20,798 nucleotides of DNA. Source: an uncultured Oscillospiraceae bacterium. Lineage in GTDB: Bacteria; Bacillota; Clostridia; Oscillospirales; Oscillospiraceae. The notes beneath the pieces are model-generated. The model had not been told where the DNA came from. It ran no database searches and worked only from the letters and a program-made list of their open reading frames with translations. Both the position numbers and the translations under genes were made by a program. Positions 1 to 8,818 of this stretch are shown here, in pieces. The DNA lies in assembly GCA_900759385.1 (NCBI GenBank), contig CAAEUZ010000084.1, positions 1-20,798 on the forward strand, read 5' to 3'. Positions within the stretch are counted from its first letter, which is position 1; every line of letters starts with the position of its first letter.

Positions 1-6
1 AAACAA

Positions 7-48
7 TCGCCCCCTCTCAGAGGGGGCTGCCGGCGCCAGCCGGCTGGG
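7..48. repeat. Left copy of a dispersed palindromic repeat
   Basis: This 42-bp block matches the reverse complement of positions 20414-20455 at 41 of 42 bases. It contains two nested inverted repeats: a C-rich/G-rich hairpin at 9-27 with 9-bp arms, and a second GC-rich hairpin around 29-44. Weaker similarity between the two copies seems to continue to about position 98. The layout resembles REP/MITE-like intergenic repeats. I infer it is a multicopy element, but only two copies can be seen here. Confidence 0.8.
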
Positions 49-287
49 GGAGGGGTAGTACGCGCGCCTATCCCTCCGGCTTCGCTGATGCCTGGCCGGT
101 CGGGAAGTTACGTATCTGCCTGCGCTGTGCGGCATGATCTGAGGCCGGCGGCATTGCAGCTTTTCACAACGGCACCTTCCGTTTCGGAATATTTCGCGCT
201 GTACTTGCAGTATGATTGTACTGCGGCCCGGCAGCGGTATGCGGCGAAGACTGCCGCGGCTGCAAATTCCGGATGGGAGGTCTGGGC
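49..287. other. Gene-free leader ahead of the cell-wall cluster
   Basis: No convincing gene is seen between the left repeat and the PBP gene. The short reading frames here lack ribosome binding sites. A small inverted repeat (CAGTA, 6-nt loop, TACTG) lies at 209-224 and a TATGAT hexamer at 211-216, but no matching -35 box is present, so the promoter of the cluster is not identified. mraZ, mraW (rsmH) and ftsL, which often precede this PBP, are not present in this stretch. Confidence 0.5.
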
Positions 288-2612
288 ATGGCCTTATCTC
301 CAAAGGGGCGGCCCCGTGACGGTGCGCCCAACAGAATGATGCTTCGCCGCACACTGTTCCTGCTCTCGGTGTGCGGCGTCGCCGCCTTTGTTGTGCTTGC
401 GGCCAGGCTTTATCAGCTGCAGATTGTGCAGCACGACGAGCTGGAGGCCCGGGCTATCGCCCAGCAGGTGCGCGAGACCACGGTCAGCGCGCCGCGGGGC
501 ACTATTTACGACCGGAAGGGCGAGGTGCTCGCCATGAGTGCGGGGGTGGACACTGTTTACCTCAGCCCCGCCGAGATTGAGCAGTACGGGGAGGACGCGG
601 AGGCTATAGCCGCCGGACTCGCGGAGATACTCGGCCTCGACTACGAGACGGTCTATGCCAAGACGCAGAACACCGGTTCCTGGTACGAGGTCGTGGCCCG
701 CAAGGTGGAAGAGGACGTGGCCACGCAGGTGCGTGAATTCAAGGAGGACGGCGGCTACAACGGCGTCAAGATAGAGGCCGACACCAAGCGCTACTACCCC
801 AACGGCAGCCTTGCCGCGCACGTCATAGGCTTTGTCGGCACCGACAATACCGGCCTGGGCGGCATAGAGGCCAAATATGACAAGGCGCTCTCAGGCACCA
901 ACGGCTATGTAATGCGCTCAACCACCGCGGCGGGCACGGATATGCTCTACACGAGCTGGGAAGATTTCTTCGATGCGGTGCCGGGAAGCGATGTGGAGTT
1001 GACTATTGATGCCACTATACAGTATTATGTAGAAAAGCACCTCGCGCAGGCCGTGGAGGACTACGATATACAGAACGGCGCGGCCGCCATATGCATGGAG
1101 GTTGACACGGGTGCTATACTGGCTATGGCGTCTCTGGGCAATTTTGACCTCAACGATTATCAGACCATCAGCGACGAGGCCATGGCCGAGATTGACGCCA
1201 CGGCGTCCAGCGACGAAGAGCGCGCGGAGATGATCGCCGCGGCGCAGCAGCTAATGTGGCGCAACAAGGCGCTCTCCGATACATACGAGCCGGGCTCGAC
1301 CTTCAAGATTATCACCCTGGCCATGGCGCTCGAGGAGGGCGTGGTGGACATGAACTCCAGCTTTTACTGCGGCGGGAGCACGTCGGTGCTCGGGCGCAAC
1401 ACGCCGGTGCGCTGCTGGAAGAGCGGGGGGCACGGCTCGCAGACGCTCACGCAGGCGGTGCAGCACAGCTGCAATGTGGCCTTCGTCAACATAGGGCAGC
1501 TGATAGGTGAGGAGCGCTTTTATGACTACGCCGAGGCCTTCGGCTTCTTTGAACGCACGGGCGACAGCTCGGCCCAGCTCACGGGCAGGACCGGCATAGA
1601 CCTGGGCGGGGAGAGCGGCAGCATCTGGTGGAGTGAGGACGTGTTCTGCAACCCGGAGAACCTCAGCCAGCTGGCCGCCGCCAGCTTCGGCCAGACCTTC
1701 AATATCACGCCGCTCCAGCTCATCACGGCCGTGAGCGCCTGTGTAAACGGCGGATACCTCATGCAGCCCTACCTGGTCCAGAGCATCACGTCACCGGACG
1801 GGGCCGTCACGGAGCACTCCGGCGAGGCGGTGCGCCAGGTGATAAGCGAGGAAACCAGCGCCAAGGTGCGCGAAATCCTCGAGCAGGTGGTCGGCGACAG
1901 CACTGAGGGCACGGGACGCAACGCCTACGTCGCGGGATACCGCATCGGCGGCAAGACCGGCACCTCCACCAAGACCACGGAGGAGATCGCCGGGAACAAG
2001 GAGTACATAGTCTCCTTCATCGGCTTCGCCCCGGCGGACGACCCGCAGATAGCGCTTCTGGTACTGCTGGACAATCCGGGCAGCGAGAGCGGCATATACG
2101 TATCCGGCGGGCAGATGGCCGCGCCGGTGGTGGGCAAGATGATGTCCGACATACTGCCGTACCTGGGCGTTGAGCCCGAGTACAGCGACAGCGAGCTGCA
2201 GACCATAGACCGCGCGGTGCCCAACGTGACGGGGATGAGCCTGGCCGAGGCTCAGCGCGCCCTGGCCGACAGCGGGCTCAACTGCCGCGTAATAGGCTCC
2301 GGGAGCGCCGTCACCAGCCAGCTCCCGGCGGCGAACAGCGTGATCGCCTCGGGCAGCGAGGTGTTGCTCTACGCGGACGCCTCTCCCACCGGCGGGGGCA
2401 GCGTGCCGGATCTGACGGGCATGACCTACAGCCAGGCCCGGGAGGCGCTGGCAGGTCTGGGCCTGTTCGTGAGCTCGGACAACACGGTGGCGCCGGACGG
2501 CAGCCAGCTCATATCCGGCCAGGATATACGCGCCGGCACTGACGCCGGGGCCGGTACCGTGGTCACGGTAACCCTGTATGACAACGACGAAGAACTATTA
2601 GGTATATACTAG
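288..2612 (+). CDS. Class B penicillin-binding protein (PBP2, FtsI/SpoVD type) with two PASTA domains
   Basis: This is a peptidoglycan DD-transpeptidase that cross-links septal wall in partnership with an FtsW-type glycosyltransferase. The 774-residue product has one N-terminal membrane anchor (about 22-39), a class B dimerisation region and a transpeptidase domain. All three catalytic motifs are present: STFK with the acylated Ser337, SCN at 394-396 and KTG at 556-558. Two PASTA domains follow at about 642-702 and 705-770. In Bacillus two PASTA domains are typical of PbpB (FtsI) and one of SpoVD, so the vegetative division enzyme is favoured, but sporulation use is not excluded. The start at 288 follows GGGAGG by 7 nt. 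An in-frame ATG at 216 would add 24 Cys-rich residues without a ribosome site. It is the first gene of the cluster, 22 bp before murE. Confidence 0.93.
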   Translation: MALSPKGRPRDGAPNRMMLRRTLFLLSVCGVAAFVVLAARLYQLQIVQHDELEARAIAQQVRETTVSAPRGTIYDRKGEVLAMSAGVDTVYLSPAEIEQYGEDAEAIAAGLAEILGLDYETVYAKTQNTGSWYEVVARKVEEDVATQVREFKEDGGYNGVKIEADTKRYYPNGSLAAHVIGFVGTDNTGLGGIEAKYDKALSGTNGYVMRSTTAAGTDMLYTSWEDFFDAVPGSDVELTIDATIQYYVEKHLAQAVEDYDIQNGAAAICMEVDTGAILAMASLGNFDLNDYQTISDEAMAEIDATASSDEERAEMIAAAQQLMWRNKALSDTYEPGSTFKIITLAMALEEGVVDMNSSFYCGGSTSVLGRNTPVRCWKSGGHGSQTLTQAVQHSCNVAFVNIGQLIGEERFYDYAEAFGFFERTGDSSAQLTGRTGIDLGGESGSIWWSEDVFCNPENLSQLAAASFGQTFNITPLQLITAVSACVNGGYLMQPYLVQSITSPDGAVTEHSGEAVRQVISEETSAKVREILEQVVGDSTEGTGRNAYVAGYRIGGKTGTSTKTTEEIAGNKEYIVSFIGFAPADDPQIALLVLLDNPGSESGIYVSGGQMAAPVVGKMMSDILPYLGVEPEYSDSELQTIDRAVPNVTGMSLAEAQRALADSGLNCRVIGSGSAVTSQLPAANSVIASGSEVLLYADASPTGGGSVPDLTGMTYSQAREALAGLGLFVSSDNTVAPDGSQLISGQDIRAGTDAGAGTVVTVTLYDNDEELLGIY

Positions 2613-2634
2613 ACGATAACCGGGAGGTGTTCCC

Positions 2635-4089
2635 ATGAAGCTTGAAGAACTGCTCAGGGACGTGGAGGTGACGGAACTCCGCGCCCCGGGCGAGCTGGAG
2701 ATAAGCGATGTGGCCTACGATTCGCGCCGTGTGACGCCGGGGGCCGCTTTCGTGGCCATACGCGGATTCGAGTCCGACGGGCACAGGTACATACCGCAGG
2801 CCGCGGAAAAGGGCGCGGCCTGCGTAATATGCGAGGAGAAGCCGGCCGCTGACGTGCCGTACGTCATCGTGAAGGACAGCCGGCTTGCGCTGGCCATGGT
2901 GTCGCGGAATTTTTACCGCGACCCCGGCAGTGAGATGGTGCTCATAGGCGTCACCGGCACAAACGGCAAGACGACCACCACCTATCTCGTAAAGCACCTG
3001 CTCGAGCAAAAGCGCGGCGCGACCGTCGGCCTCATAGGTACGAACGGCAACATGATAGGTTCGGAGTTCCTCCACACCGAGCGCACCACGCCCGAGAGCT
3101 GCGAGTTGCAGAAGCTCCTGCGCGAGATGGCCGACGCCGGCTGCACGCACGTGGTCATGGAGGTGAGCAGCCACTCGCTGGTGCTGCACCGCGTGGCGGG
3201 CCTGCACTTTGCCGTGGGCATCTTCACCAACCTCACCCAGGACCACCTGGACTTCCACAAGACCATGGACGAATACGCGCGCGCGAAGAGCCTGCTGTTC
3301 TCCATGTGCGACCGCGCCGTCATAAACCTCGACGACGAGTGGTCGGAATTCATGCTGGAGCACTGCCCCTGCCCGGCGATCACCATCTCCGAGGGCGATC
3401 GCGGCGACCTCACGGCGCATGACATCACCCTCTCGAGCGCCGGCGTGGCCTTTACGGCCGCCTATCACGGCGAGGGCGAGCGCGTGAAGCTGGGTATCCC
3501 CGGCCTCTTCTCCGTCTACAACGCCCTCGGCGTAATCGGTACGGGGCTGAGCCTGGGCATAGAGCTTGCCGAGTGTGCGGATTCGCTCGCCAGCGCCAGG
3601 GGCGTCAAGGGCAGGGTGGAGGTAGTGCCCACGGACGGGGACTACACCATACTCATCGACTACGCGCACACGCCTGACGCGCTGGAGAACGTCCTCAAAT
3701 CCATGCGCCGGGTGGCGAAGGGCCGCCTGGTGGCCCTCTTCGGCTGCGGCGGGGACCGCGACAGGACCAAGCGCCCCATCATGGGCCGCATCGCCGCTGA
3801 GAACGCGGACTTTGTCGTCGTTACCTCCGACAACCCGCGCACGGAGCAGCCCGAGGCCATCATTGCCGACATAGTGGCCGGAATGGAGGGCACGAGCACC
3901 CCGCGCGAGGTAATAACCGGCCGCCCCGAGGCCATAGAGTGGGCCATCACCAATCACCAGCCGGGCGACGTCATCGTCCTGGCCGGCAAGGGCCACGAGG
4001 ACTACCAGATAGTCGGCCACGAAAAACATCACATGGATGAGCGCGAGATAGTCGCGGGCATACTCGAGAAAAGGAAGACAGACAGATGA
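2635..4089 (+). CDS. murE: UDP-MurNAc-L-Ala-D-Glu:meso-diaminopimelate ligase
   Basis: This cytoplasmic Mur ligase adds the third stem-peptide residue to UDP-MurNAc-dipeptide using ATP. The 484-residue length is normal for the family. The N-terminal UDP-substrate domain is followed by the ATP loop GTNGKTT at 108-114, the central motif around DYAHTPD (from 342), and DNPR at 399-402. DNPR is the signature for choosing meso-diaminopimelate rather than lysine, so a DAP-type wall is predicted. The start follows GGGAGGTG, and the stop overlaps the mraY start as ATGA, suggesting translational coupling. murF, which usually follows murE in Firmicute clusters, is missing at this position. Confidence 0.96.
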   Translation: MKLEELLRDVEVTELRAPGELEISDVAYDSRRVTPGAAFVAIRGFESDGHRYIPQAAEKGAACVICEEKPAADVPYVIVKDSRLALAMVSRNFYRDPGSEMVLIGVTGTNGKTTTTYLVKHLLEQKRGATVGLIGTNGNMIGSEFLHTERTTPESCELQKLLREMADAGCTHVVMEVSSHSLVLHRVAGLHFAVGIFTNLTQDHLDFHKTMDEYARAKSLLFSMCDRAVINLDDEWSEFMLEHCPCPAITISEGDRGDLTAHDITLSSAGVAFTAAYHGEGERVKLGIPGLFSVYNALGVIGTGLSLGIELAECADSLASARGVKGRVEVVPTDGDYTILIDYAHTPDALENVLKSMRRVAKGRLVALFGCGGDRDRTKRPIMGRIAAENADFVVVTSDNPRTEQPEAIIADIVAGMEGTSTPREVITGRPEAIEWAITNHQPGDVIVLAGKGHEDYQIVGHEKHHMDEREIVAGILEKRKTDR

Positions 4090-5108
4090 CCCAGATGACC
4101 ATACGACTGATACTCGCCTTTGCCATAGCCTTCTTTGTCGCCAGCGGTGTGGGGAAATTCCTCGTGCCCTGGCTGAGAAAGGTCAAGGCCGGCCAGGCCA
4201 TACGCGAGGACGGACCCACCTGGCACATGAGCAAGGCCGGTACGCCCACCATGGGAGGACTGATGTTCATTGCCGCCGTGATAGTCGTCTGCCTCACGGT
4301 GGGCTTCGAGCCCATGATGCGCGGCGAATACGGGCACGTCTTCTGCCTGATCTTCGCCCTCATATTCGGCGCCATCGGCTTTCTTGACGACTACGAAAAA
4401 CTCAAGAAGAAGCAGAACCTCGGCCTCTCGGCCAAGGCCAAGTTCCTCCTGCAGCTGGCCGCGGCCCTGGCCTTTGTGTTCCTCATGCGCCAGTTCGGCT
4501 ACGTGACCACCAACCTGTACATACCCTTCTGGAACACCATCGTGCCCATACCCGAGTGGCTCTACTTCATCTTTGCCGCCTTTGTCATCGTGGGCACGGT
4601 CAACGCGGTCAACCTTACCGACGGCGTGGACGGACTGGCGGCGGGTACCAGCATACCCGTGTGCCTCTTCTTCGCCTGCGTGACCTATGTCTGGGGCGAG
4701 ACGTACCTGAGCCTCGGCGTGTTTGCCAGCGGCCTCGCCGGCGGCCTGCTGGGCTTCCTGGTGTACAACTTCAACCCCGCCAAGGTGTTCATGGGCGACA
4801 CCGGCTCGCTCTTCCTGGGCGGGGCGGTGGCCGCCATGGCCTTCGCCTACGACATGCCGCTCATACTCATAATACTGGGCCTGCTGTACATTATTGAGAC
4901 GCTCTCGGACATAATCCAGGTCGCGTACTTCAAGCTCAGCCACGGCAAGCGCATCTTCCGCATGGCGCCCTTCCACCACCACCTCGAGCTGGGCGGCTGG
5001 ACGGGACACAAGTGGACGGAGAAGCAGCTCTTTGCGCTTTTTTTCTGCGTTTCCCTCATCTGCGCCGTGGTCTCCTTCATCGGGATTTACGGCCGCTACA
5101 GCTTCTGA
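4086..5108 (+). CDS. mraY: Phospho-MurNAc-pentapeptide transferase (lipid I synthase)
   Basis: This integral membrane enzyme transfers phospho-MurNAc-pentapeptide from UDP to undecaprenyl phosphate, making lipid I. The 340-residue protein is strongly hydrophobic, with about ten predicted helices. Family signatures are clear: the LDDY pair (Asp101, Asp102), the NAVNLTDGVDGLAAG loop starting at Asn173, MGDTGSLFLGG, and the cytoplasmic HHH at 297-299 followed by LELGG. It starts within the murE stop (4-bp overlap) and ends 25 bp before the ftsW start. murD, often found after mraY, is absent here. Confidence 0.97.
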   Translation: MTQMTIRLILAFAIAFFVASGVGKFLVPWLRKVKAGQAIREDGPTWHMSKAGTPTMGGLMFIAAVIVVCLTVGFEPMMRGEYGHVFCLIFALIFGAIGFLDDYEKLKKKQNLGLSAKAKFLLQLAAALAFVFLMRQFGYVTTNLYIPFWNTIVPIPEWLYFIFAAFVIVGTVNAVNLTDGVDGLAAGTSIPVCLFFACVTYVWGETYLSLGVFASGLAGGLLGFLVYNFNPAKVFMGDTGSLFLGGAVAAMAFAYDMPLILIILGLLYIIETLSDIIQVAYFKLSHGKRIFRMAPFHHHLELGGWTGHKWTEKQLFALFFCVSLICAVVSFIGIYGRYSF

Positions 5109-5133
5109 ACCAATACTTTCCCAGGAGGCTCAT

Positions 5134-6294
5134 ATGGAATACGCCGGGACACGGCTTGCGCCGGAACCCTCACGTGCGAGAACGAACGCGAGACAGGGCA
5201 AGATAGACCTGCCCTTTGCCGCGCTCACACTGCTGCTGTTGACAATCGGTGTCGTCATGGTACTCTCGGCGAGCTATGCGCGCGCTTATTACAGCGCGTC
5301 CACCGGGCACAATGCGGCGTATTACTTCATGAGGCAGCTCGGGTTTGCCGTGGCGGGCACGTTCATCATGTTCGTGCTCTCGCGCTTCCCAATGAGCTTT
5401 TACCGGCGCATGAGCTTCCCGGTGCTGGCGGCGGCCGTGGTGCTGCTGGCCCTGGTGCCGGTGATCGGCGTGTCGCAGGGAGACGCCAAGCGCTGGATCG
5501 ACCTGGGCTTCACCACGTTCCAGCCCTCGGAAATAGCGAAGATCGCGCTGATCCTCTACTTTTCCGCGCTCATATGCAGGTACAAGGGCGCGATGGGCAC
5601 CTTCCGCTACGGTATACTGCCCTTTGCGGCCGTGCTGCTGCTCATAGTGGGCCTGCTGGTGCTCGAGCCGCACTTCTCCGCGGCCATAATTATCATAGCC
5701 ATTGGCGGCGTGATGCTCTTCCTGGGCGGCGTGAGGCTGGGCTGGTTCATAGGCGTGGGCGCGGCAGCCCTGGCCGGGCTCGGCGTCATCATAACCTTTT
5801 TCCCTTACGCCTCCGGGCGCATATCAACCTGGCTCGACCCCTTTGCCAACACGAGCGGGGACGGGTACCAGATCGTGCAGTCGCTTTACTCCATCGGCTC
5901 CGGCGGCCTCTTCGGCCTGGGGCTGGGGCAGGGGAGGCAGACCTACCTGTACCTGCCTGAGGAGCACAACGACTTCATCTTCGCCGTGATCTGCGAGGAG
6001 CTGGGCTTTGCCGGCGCTGTGGCCATCCTGCTGCTGTTCGCGGCTCTCATCGTGCGCGGCTACTATCTCGCGCTGCACATGCGCGACCGCTTCTCCTTCC
6101 TGGTCACGGCCGGGATTACCACCCTGCTGGCCATACAGGTCATACTGAACGTCGCCGTCGTGACGAACCTGGTGCCCTGTACGGGCATATCCCTGCCGTT
6201 CTTCTCCTACGGCGGCACGGCGCTGCTGATACAGCTCGCCGAGATGGGGATTATACTCAGCGCCTCCCGGGACATACCGGCCTGGCGCTCCTGA
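5134..6294 (+). CDS. ftsW: SEDS-family peptidoglycan glycosyltransferase, FtsW/SpoVE type
   Basis: This polytopic SEDS protein polymerises lipid II at the septum together with a class B PBP. The 386-residue product carries the family motifs FQPSE (about 129-133), GDGYQIVQSLYSIGSGG, the periplasmic PEEHNDF segment (from 275) followed by IFAVICEELGF, and GISLPFFSYGG near the C-terminus. These favour FtsW/SpoVE over RodA, as does its place between mraY and murG. The start at 5134 follows AGGAGG by 7 nt; the longer reading frame upstream overlaps mraY and is not used. Whether it serves vegetative division or spore cortex (SpoVE) cannot be decided from sequence. Confidence 0.93.
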   Translation: MEYAGTRLAPEPSRARTNARQGKIDLPFAALTLLLLTIGVVMVLSASYARAYYSASTGHNAAYYFMRQLGFAVAGTFIMFVLSRFPMSFYRRMSFPVLAAAVVLLALVPVIGVSQGDAKRWIDLGFTTFQPSEIAKIALILYFSALICRYKGAMGTFRYGILPFAAVLLLIVGLLVLEPHFSAAIIIIAIGGVMLFLGGVRLGWFIGVGAAALAGLGVIITFFPYASGRISTWLDPFANTSGDGYQIVQSLYSIGSGGLFGLGLGQGRQTYLYLPEEHNDFIFAVICEELGFAGAVAILLLFAALIVRGYYLALHMRDRFSFLVTAGITTLLAIQVILNVAVVTNLVPCTGISLPFFSYGGTALLIQLAEMGIILSASRDIPAWRS

Positions 6295-6340
6295 ACCGGA
6301 AAACAAACGCTGAAACATAGATTGAGACGGAGGGTACGAT

Positions 6341-7474
6341 ATGAAATTCCTCTTCACCTGCGGCGGGACCGCGGGGCACATAAATCCTGCGCTCGCCGTG
6401 GCGGGCGCCATAAAGGCCGCGCTGCCGGACAGCGAGTTCCTGTTCATCGGCGCGGAAGGGCGCATGGAGACCGACCTCGTTCCCCGCGCGGGTTACGAGA
6501 TCAGGACCGTGCGCATCACGAACATCCACCGCGGCTTCTCCATGGAGGATATCAGGCACAACCTCACGACGATTAAGAACGTCGTCACCTCCACCGGGGA
6601 GGCGAAGAAGATCCTCCGCGAGTTCAGGCCGGACGTGGCCGTTGGCACGGGCGGATATGTCTGCTTCCCCGTGCTGCGCGCGGCGCATGAGCTGGGCATA
6701 CCGACGGCGGTGCACGAGAGCAACGCCGTGCCCGGCCTGACCACCAAGATGCTCGAGGGCAGCGTGGACTCCATCATGGTCGGCTTCGAGGAGAGCCGCG
6801 CCAATTACAGGCACCCCGAGCGCGTGGTCGTCACCGGGACGCCCGTGCGCGGCGAGTTCCTCCATGCGGACAAACAGGCCGCCCGCCGTGCGCTCGGCCT
6901 GCCCGCGGACAAGCCCCTGGTGGCCAGCGTATGGGGCAGCCTGGGCGCGGGGCACATGAACGAGATCATGACGGACTTCATCGTCCGCGCCTGCGCCAAC
7001 CCCTTCTTTGGCCTCATCCACTCCACCGGCAAGGCCTGGTACGAGAAGATGACCGAAAAGCTCAGCAGTGAAAAGCCGGGCTACGAGAAGCTGGGCATGG
7101 ACGTGCGCGAGTACATTTACGACATGCCGCTGGTCATGGCCGCGGCCGACCTCGTAATGTGCAGGGCCGGCGCCAGCACCCTGGCCGAGCTCACGGCCAT
7201 GGGCAAGCCCGCCGTGCTCATACCCAGTCCCAACGTCACCAACAACCACCAGGAGAAGAACGCCCGCGTTCTTGCCGAAGCCGGCGGCGCCAGGCTCCTG
7301 CTGGAGCCGGATTTCACCGCCGACAGCCTCCTGGGTCTGGTGAGCGAACTGCTGCACCACCCCGAGCAGCTGGACGAGATGAGCGTCAGAATGAGCGCAC
7401 TCGGCCTGCCCGACGCTACGGACAGGATAGCGGACATCGTACTGGGCCTGGCCGGAGATCACGCTGCCAGGTAA
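6341..7474 (+). CDS. murG: UDP-GlcNAc:lipid I GlcNAc transferase (lipid II synthase)
   Basis: This membrane-associated GT28 glycosyltransferase converts lipid I into lipid II on the cytoplasmic face. The product is 377 residues. The N-terminal glycine-rich loop reads GGTAGH (8-13), where the canonical form is GGTGGH. HESNAVPG (from 125) and the C-terminal UDP-GlcNAc binding stretch GASTLAELTAMGKPAVLIP with NNHQEKNA follow. The start is preceded by GGAGGG. It lies 46 bp after ftsW and 65 bp before murA. Confidence 0.95.
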   Translation: MKFLFTCGGTAGHINPALAVAGAIKAALPDSEFLFIGAEGRMETDLVPRAGYEIRTVRITNIHRGFSMEDIRHNLTTIKNVVTSTGEAKKILREFRPDVAVGTGGYVCFPVLRAAHELGIPTAVHESNAVPGLTTKMLEGSVDSIMVGFEESRANYRHPERVVVTGTPVRGEFLHADKQAARRALGLPADKPLVASVWGSLGAGHMNEIMTDFIVRACANPFFGLIHSTGKAWYEKMTEKLSSEKPGYEKLGMDVREYIYDMPLVMAAADLVMCRAGASTLAELTAMGKPAVLIPSPNVTNNHQEKNARVLAEAGGARLLLEPDFTADSLLGLVSELLHHPEQLDEMSVRMSALGLPDATDRIADIVLGLAGDHAAR

Positions 7475-7488
7475 GCAAAAATAGCAAA

Positions 7489-7541
7489 ATTTCCTCTCCC
7501 GGCATAGTATGGCCTGAATCTGCTGTAGGAGGAGAGGAAAT
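7489..7541 (+). promoter_or_regulatory. Inverted repeat covering the murA start region
   Basis: The arms at 7489-7499 and 7531-7541 are perfectly complementary over 11 bp (ATTTCCTCTCC / GGAGAGGAAAT) with a 31-nt loop. The 3' arm covers the last two bases of the Shine-Dalgarno AGGAGG (7527-7532), the spacer and the first two bases of the start codon at 7540. In the mRNA this could hide the initiation region. There is no U-tract, so it is not a terminator. A regulatory role is inference. Confidence 0.55.
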
Positions 7542-8802
7542 GAGCGTTTGGCATGTCAACGGCGGCAACCGCCTTTCCGGCAGCGTCACGGTGCAGGGCG
7601 CCAAGAACGCCGTACTGCCCATAATGGCCGCCTCGGTGCTCGCACCGGGCGAGACGGAGCTGCTGAACGTCCCGGAGCTGCGGGACGTGGACGCGACTAT
7701 ACGCATACTGCGCGGCCTCGGCTGTGCGGTGGAGCGCGACGGCGACGTCGTGAACATAGATTCCCGGCCGGCCATACGCGCGGAGATACCGCACCGGCTC
7801 ATGCGGGAGCTGCGCAGCTCGGTTATCTTCCTGGGCGCGCTGCTGGCCCGCTGCGGCTCTGCAAGGCTCAGTATGCCCGGTGGCTGCGAGCTGGGACCAA
7901 GGCCGATAGACCTTCACCTGATGGCTCTCAGGGCCCTTGGCGCGCAGATAGACGAGCGCGGAGGCGACCTGATATGTTCCGCGCCGGAGGGCCTGCACGG
8001 GGCCGGTATAGCCCTGCCGATGCCCAGCGTGGGCGCGACGGAGAACGCCATGCTCTGTGCCTGCGCGGCCGAGGGCGAGACCGTCATCATGAACGCTGCG
8101 CGCGAGCCGGAGATAGAGGAGCTGCAGAGCTTCTTAAACAAAATGGGCGCCCAGGTCACGGGCGCGGGCAGCGCCACGGTCAAGGTCCGCGGCGGGGCCC
8201 TGTCGCCTGGCCGCGTGGGGCACCGGATAATGCCCGACAGGATAGTGTCCGCTACATATCTTTGTGCCTGCGCGGCGGCCGGAGGCGACGTGGAGCTGCG
8301 CGGGGTGGAACCGCAGCATTTTTCCACGGTATTGCACTCGCTTTCTGAGTGCGGTTGTGATATAATGTCGAACAGCTCCAGCGTCAGGCTGCGCTCGGAC
8401 GGGAACCTCAAAGCGCCGATGCCCGTCATAACAGGGCCGTACCCCGGTTTCCCGACGGATGCACAGCCGCTCATGCTGGCTGCCTGCCTGAAGGCCCGGG
8501 GCACGAGCGTGTTTGTGGAGAACGTGTTCCAGAACCGCTTCCGCTTCACGGAGGAGCTGCAGCGGCTGGGGGCGCGCATACATACCGAGGGCCGCGTGGC
8601 GGTGGTCACGGGCGTGGAGGCGCTGCACGGGGCCCCGACGGTCGCAACCGACCTGCGAGGCGGCGCGGCGCTCATCATCGCAGCCCTCTCCGCCGAGGGC
8701 GGGACGGACATACTCGACTCTGGCCACGTGGAGCGGGGCTATGAGAATTTCGACACCCGCCTGCGCTCGCTGGGCGCGGACGTAAACCTGAGCGAACTGT
8801 AA
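7540..8802 (+). CDS. murA: UDP-N-acetylglucosamine 1-carboxyvinyltransferase
   Basis: This cytoplasmic enzyme performs the committed step of peptidoglycan synthesis, adding enolpyruvate from PEP to UDP-GlcNAc. The 420-residue protein has the EPT fold signatures: QGAKNAVLPI with Lys22 and Asn23 at the same numbers as in E. coli MurA, and GGCELGPRPIDLH with the catalytic cysteine at residue 116, so fosfomycin sensitivity is expected at this residue. The start at 7540 follows AGGAGG by 7 nt; the longer frame reaching back into murG is an artefact. Many Clostridia carry two MurA paralogues, so this may not be the only copy. Confidence 0.95.
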   Translation: MSVWHVNGGNRLSGSVTVQGAKNAVLPIMAASVLAPGETELLNVPELRDVDATIRILRGLGCAVERDGDVVNIDSRPAIRAEIPHRLMRELRSSVIFLGALLARCGSARLSMPGGCELGPRPIDLHLMALRALGAQIDERGGDLICSAPEGLHGAGIALPMPSVGATENAMLCACAAEGETVIMNAAREPEIEELQSFLNKMGAQVTGAGSATVKVRGGALSPGRVGHRIMPDRIVSATYLCACAAAGGDVELRGVEPQHFSTVLHSLSECGCDIMSNSSSVRLRSDGNLKAPMPVITGPYPGFPTDAQPLMLAACLKARGTSVFVENVFQNRFRFTEELQRLGARIHTEGRVAVVTGVEALHGAPTVATDLRGGAALIIAALSAEGGTDILDSGHVERGYENFDTRLRSLGADVNLSEL

Positions 8803-8818
8803 GACAGAGGATGATTTG

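Noticed and set aside
188..216. A sigma-A promoter for the cluster around TATGAT at 211-216
   Set aside because: No -35 hexamer lies at a usable distance; a sigma-E type reading was equally unconvincing.
216..287. A 24-residue Cys-rich N-terminal extension of the PBP
   Set aside because: The ATG at 216 has no Shine-Dalgarno, whereas 288 has GGGAGG at ideal spacing. The extension would also place a cytoplasmic Cys cluster ahead of the anchor, which is not a family feature.
2563..4032. A 489-codon open frame on the - strand
   Set aside because: It is antisense to murE, rich in Arg/His/Gly/Val, with no recognisable motif; coding evidence for murE is decisive.
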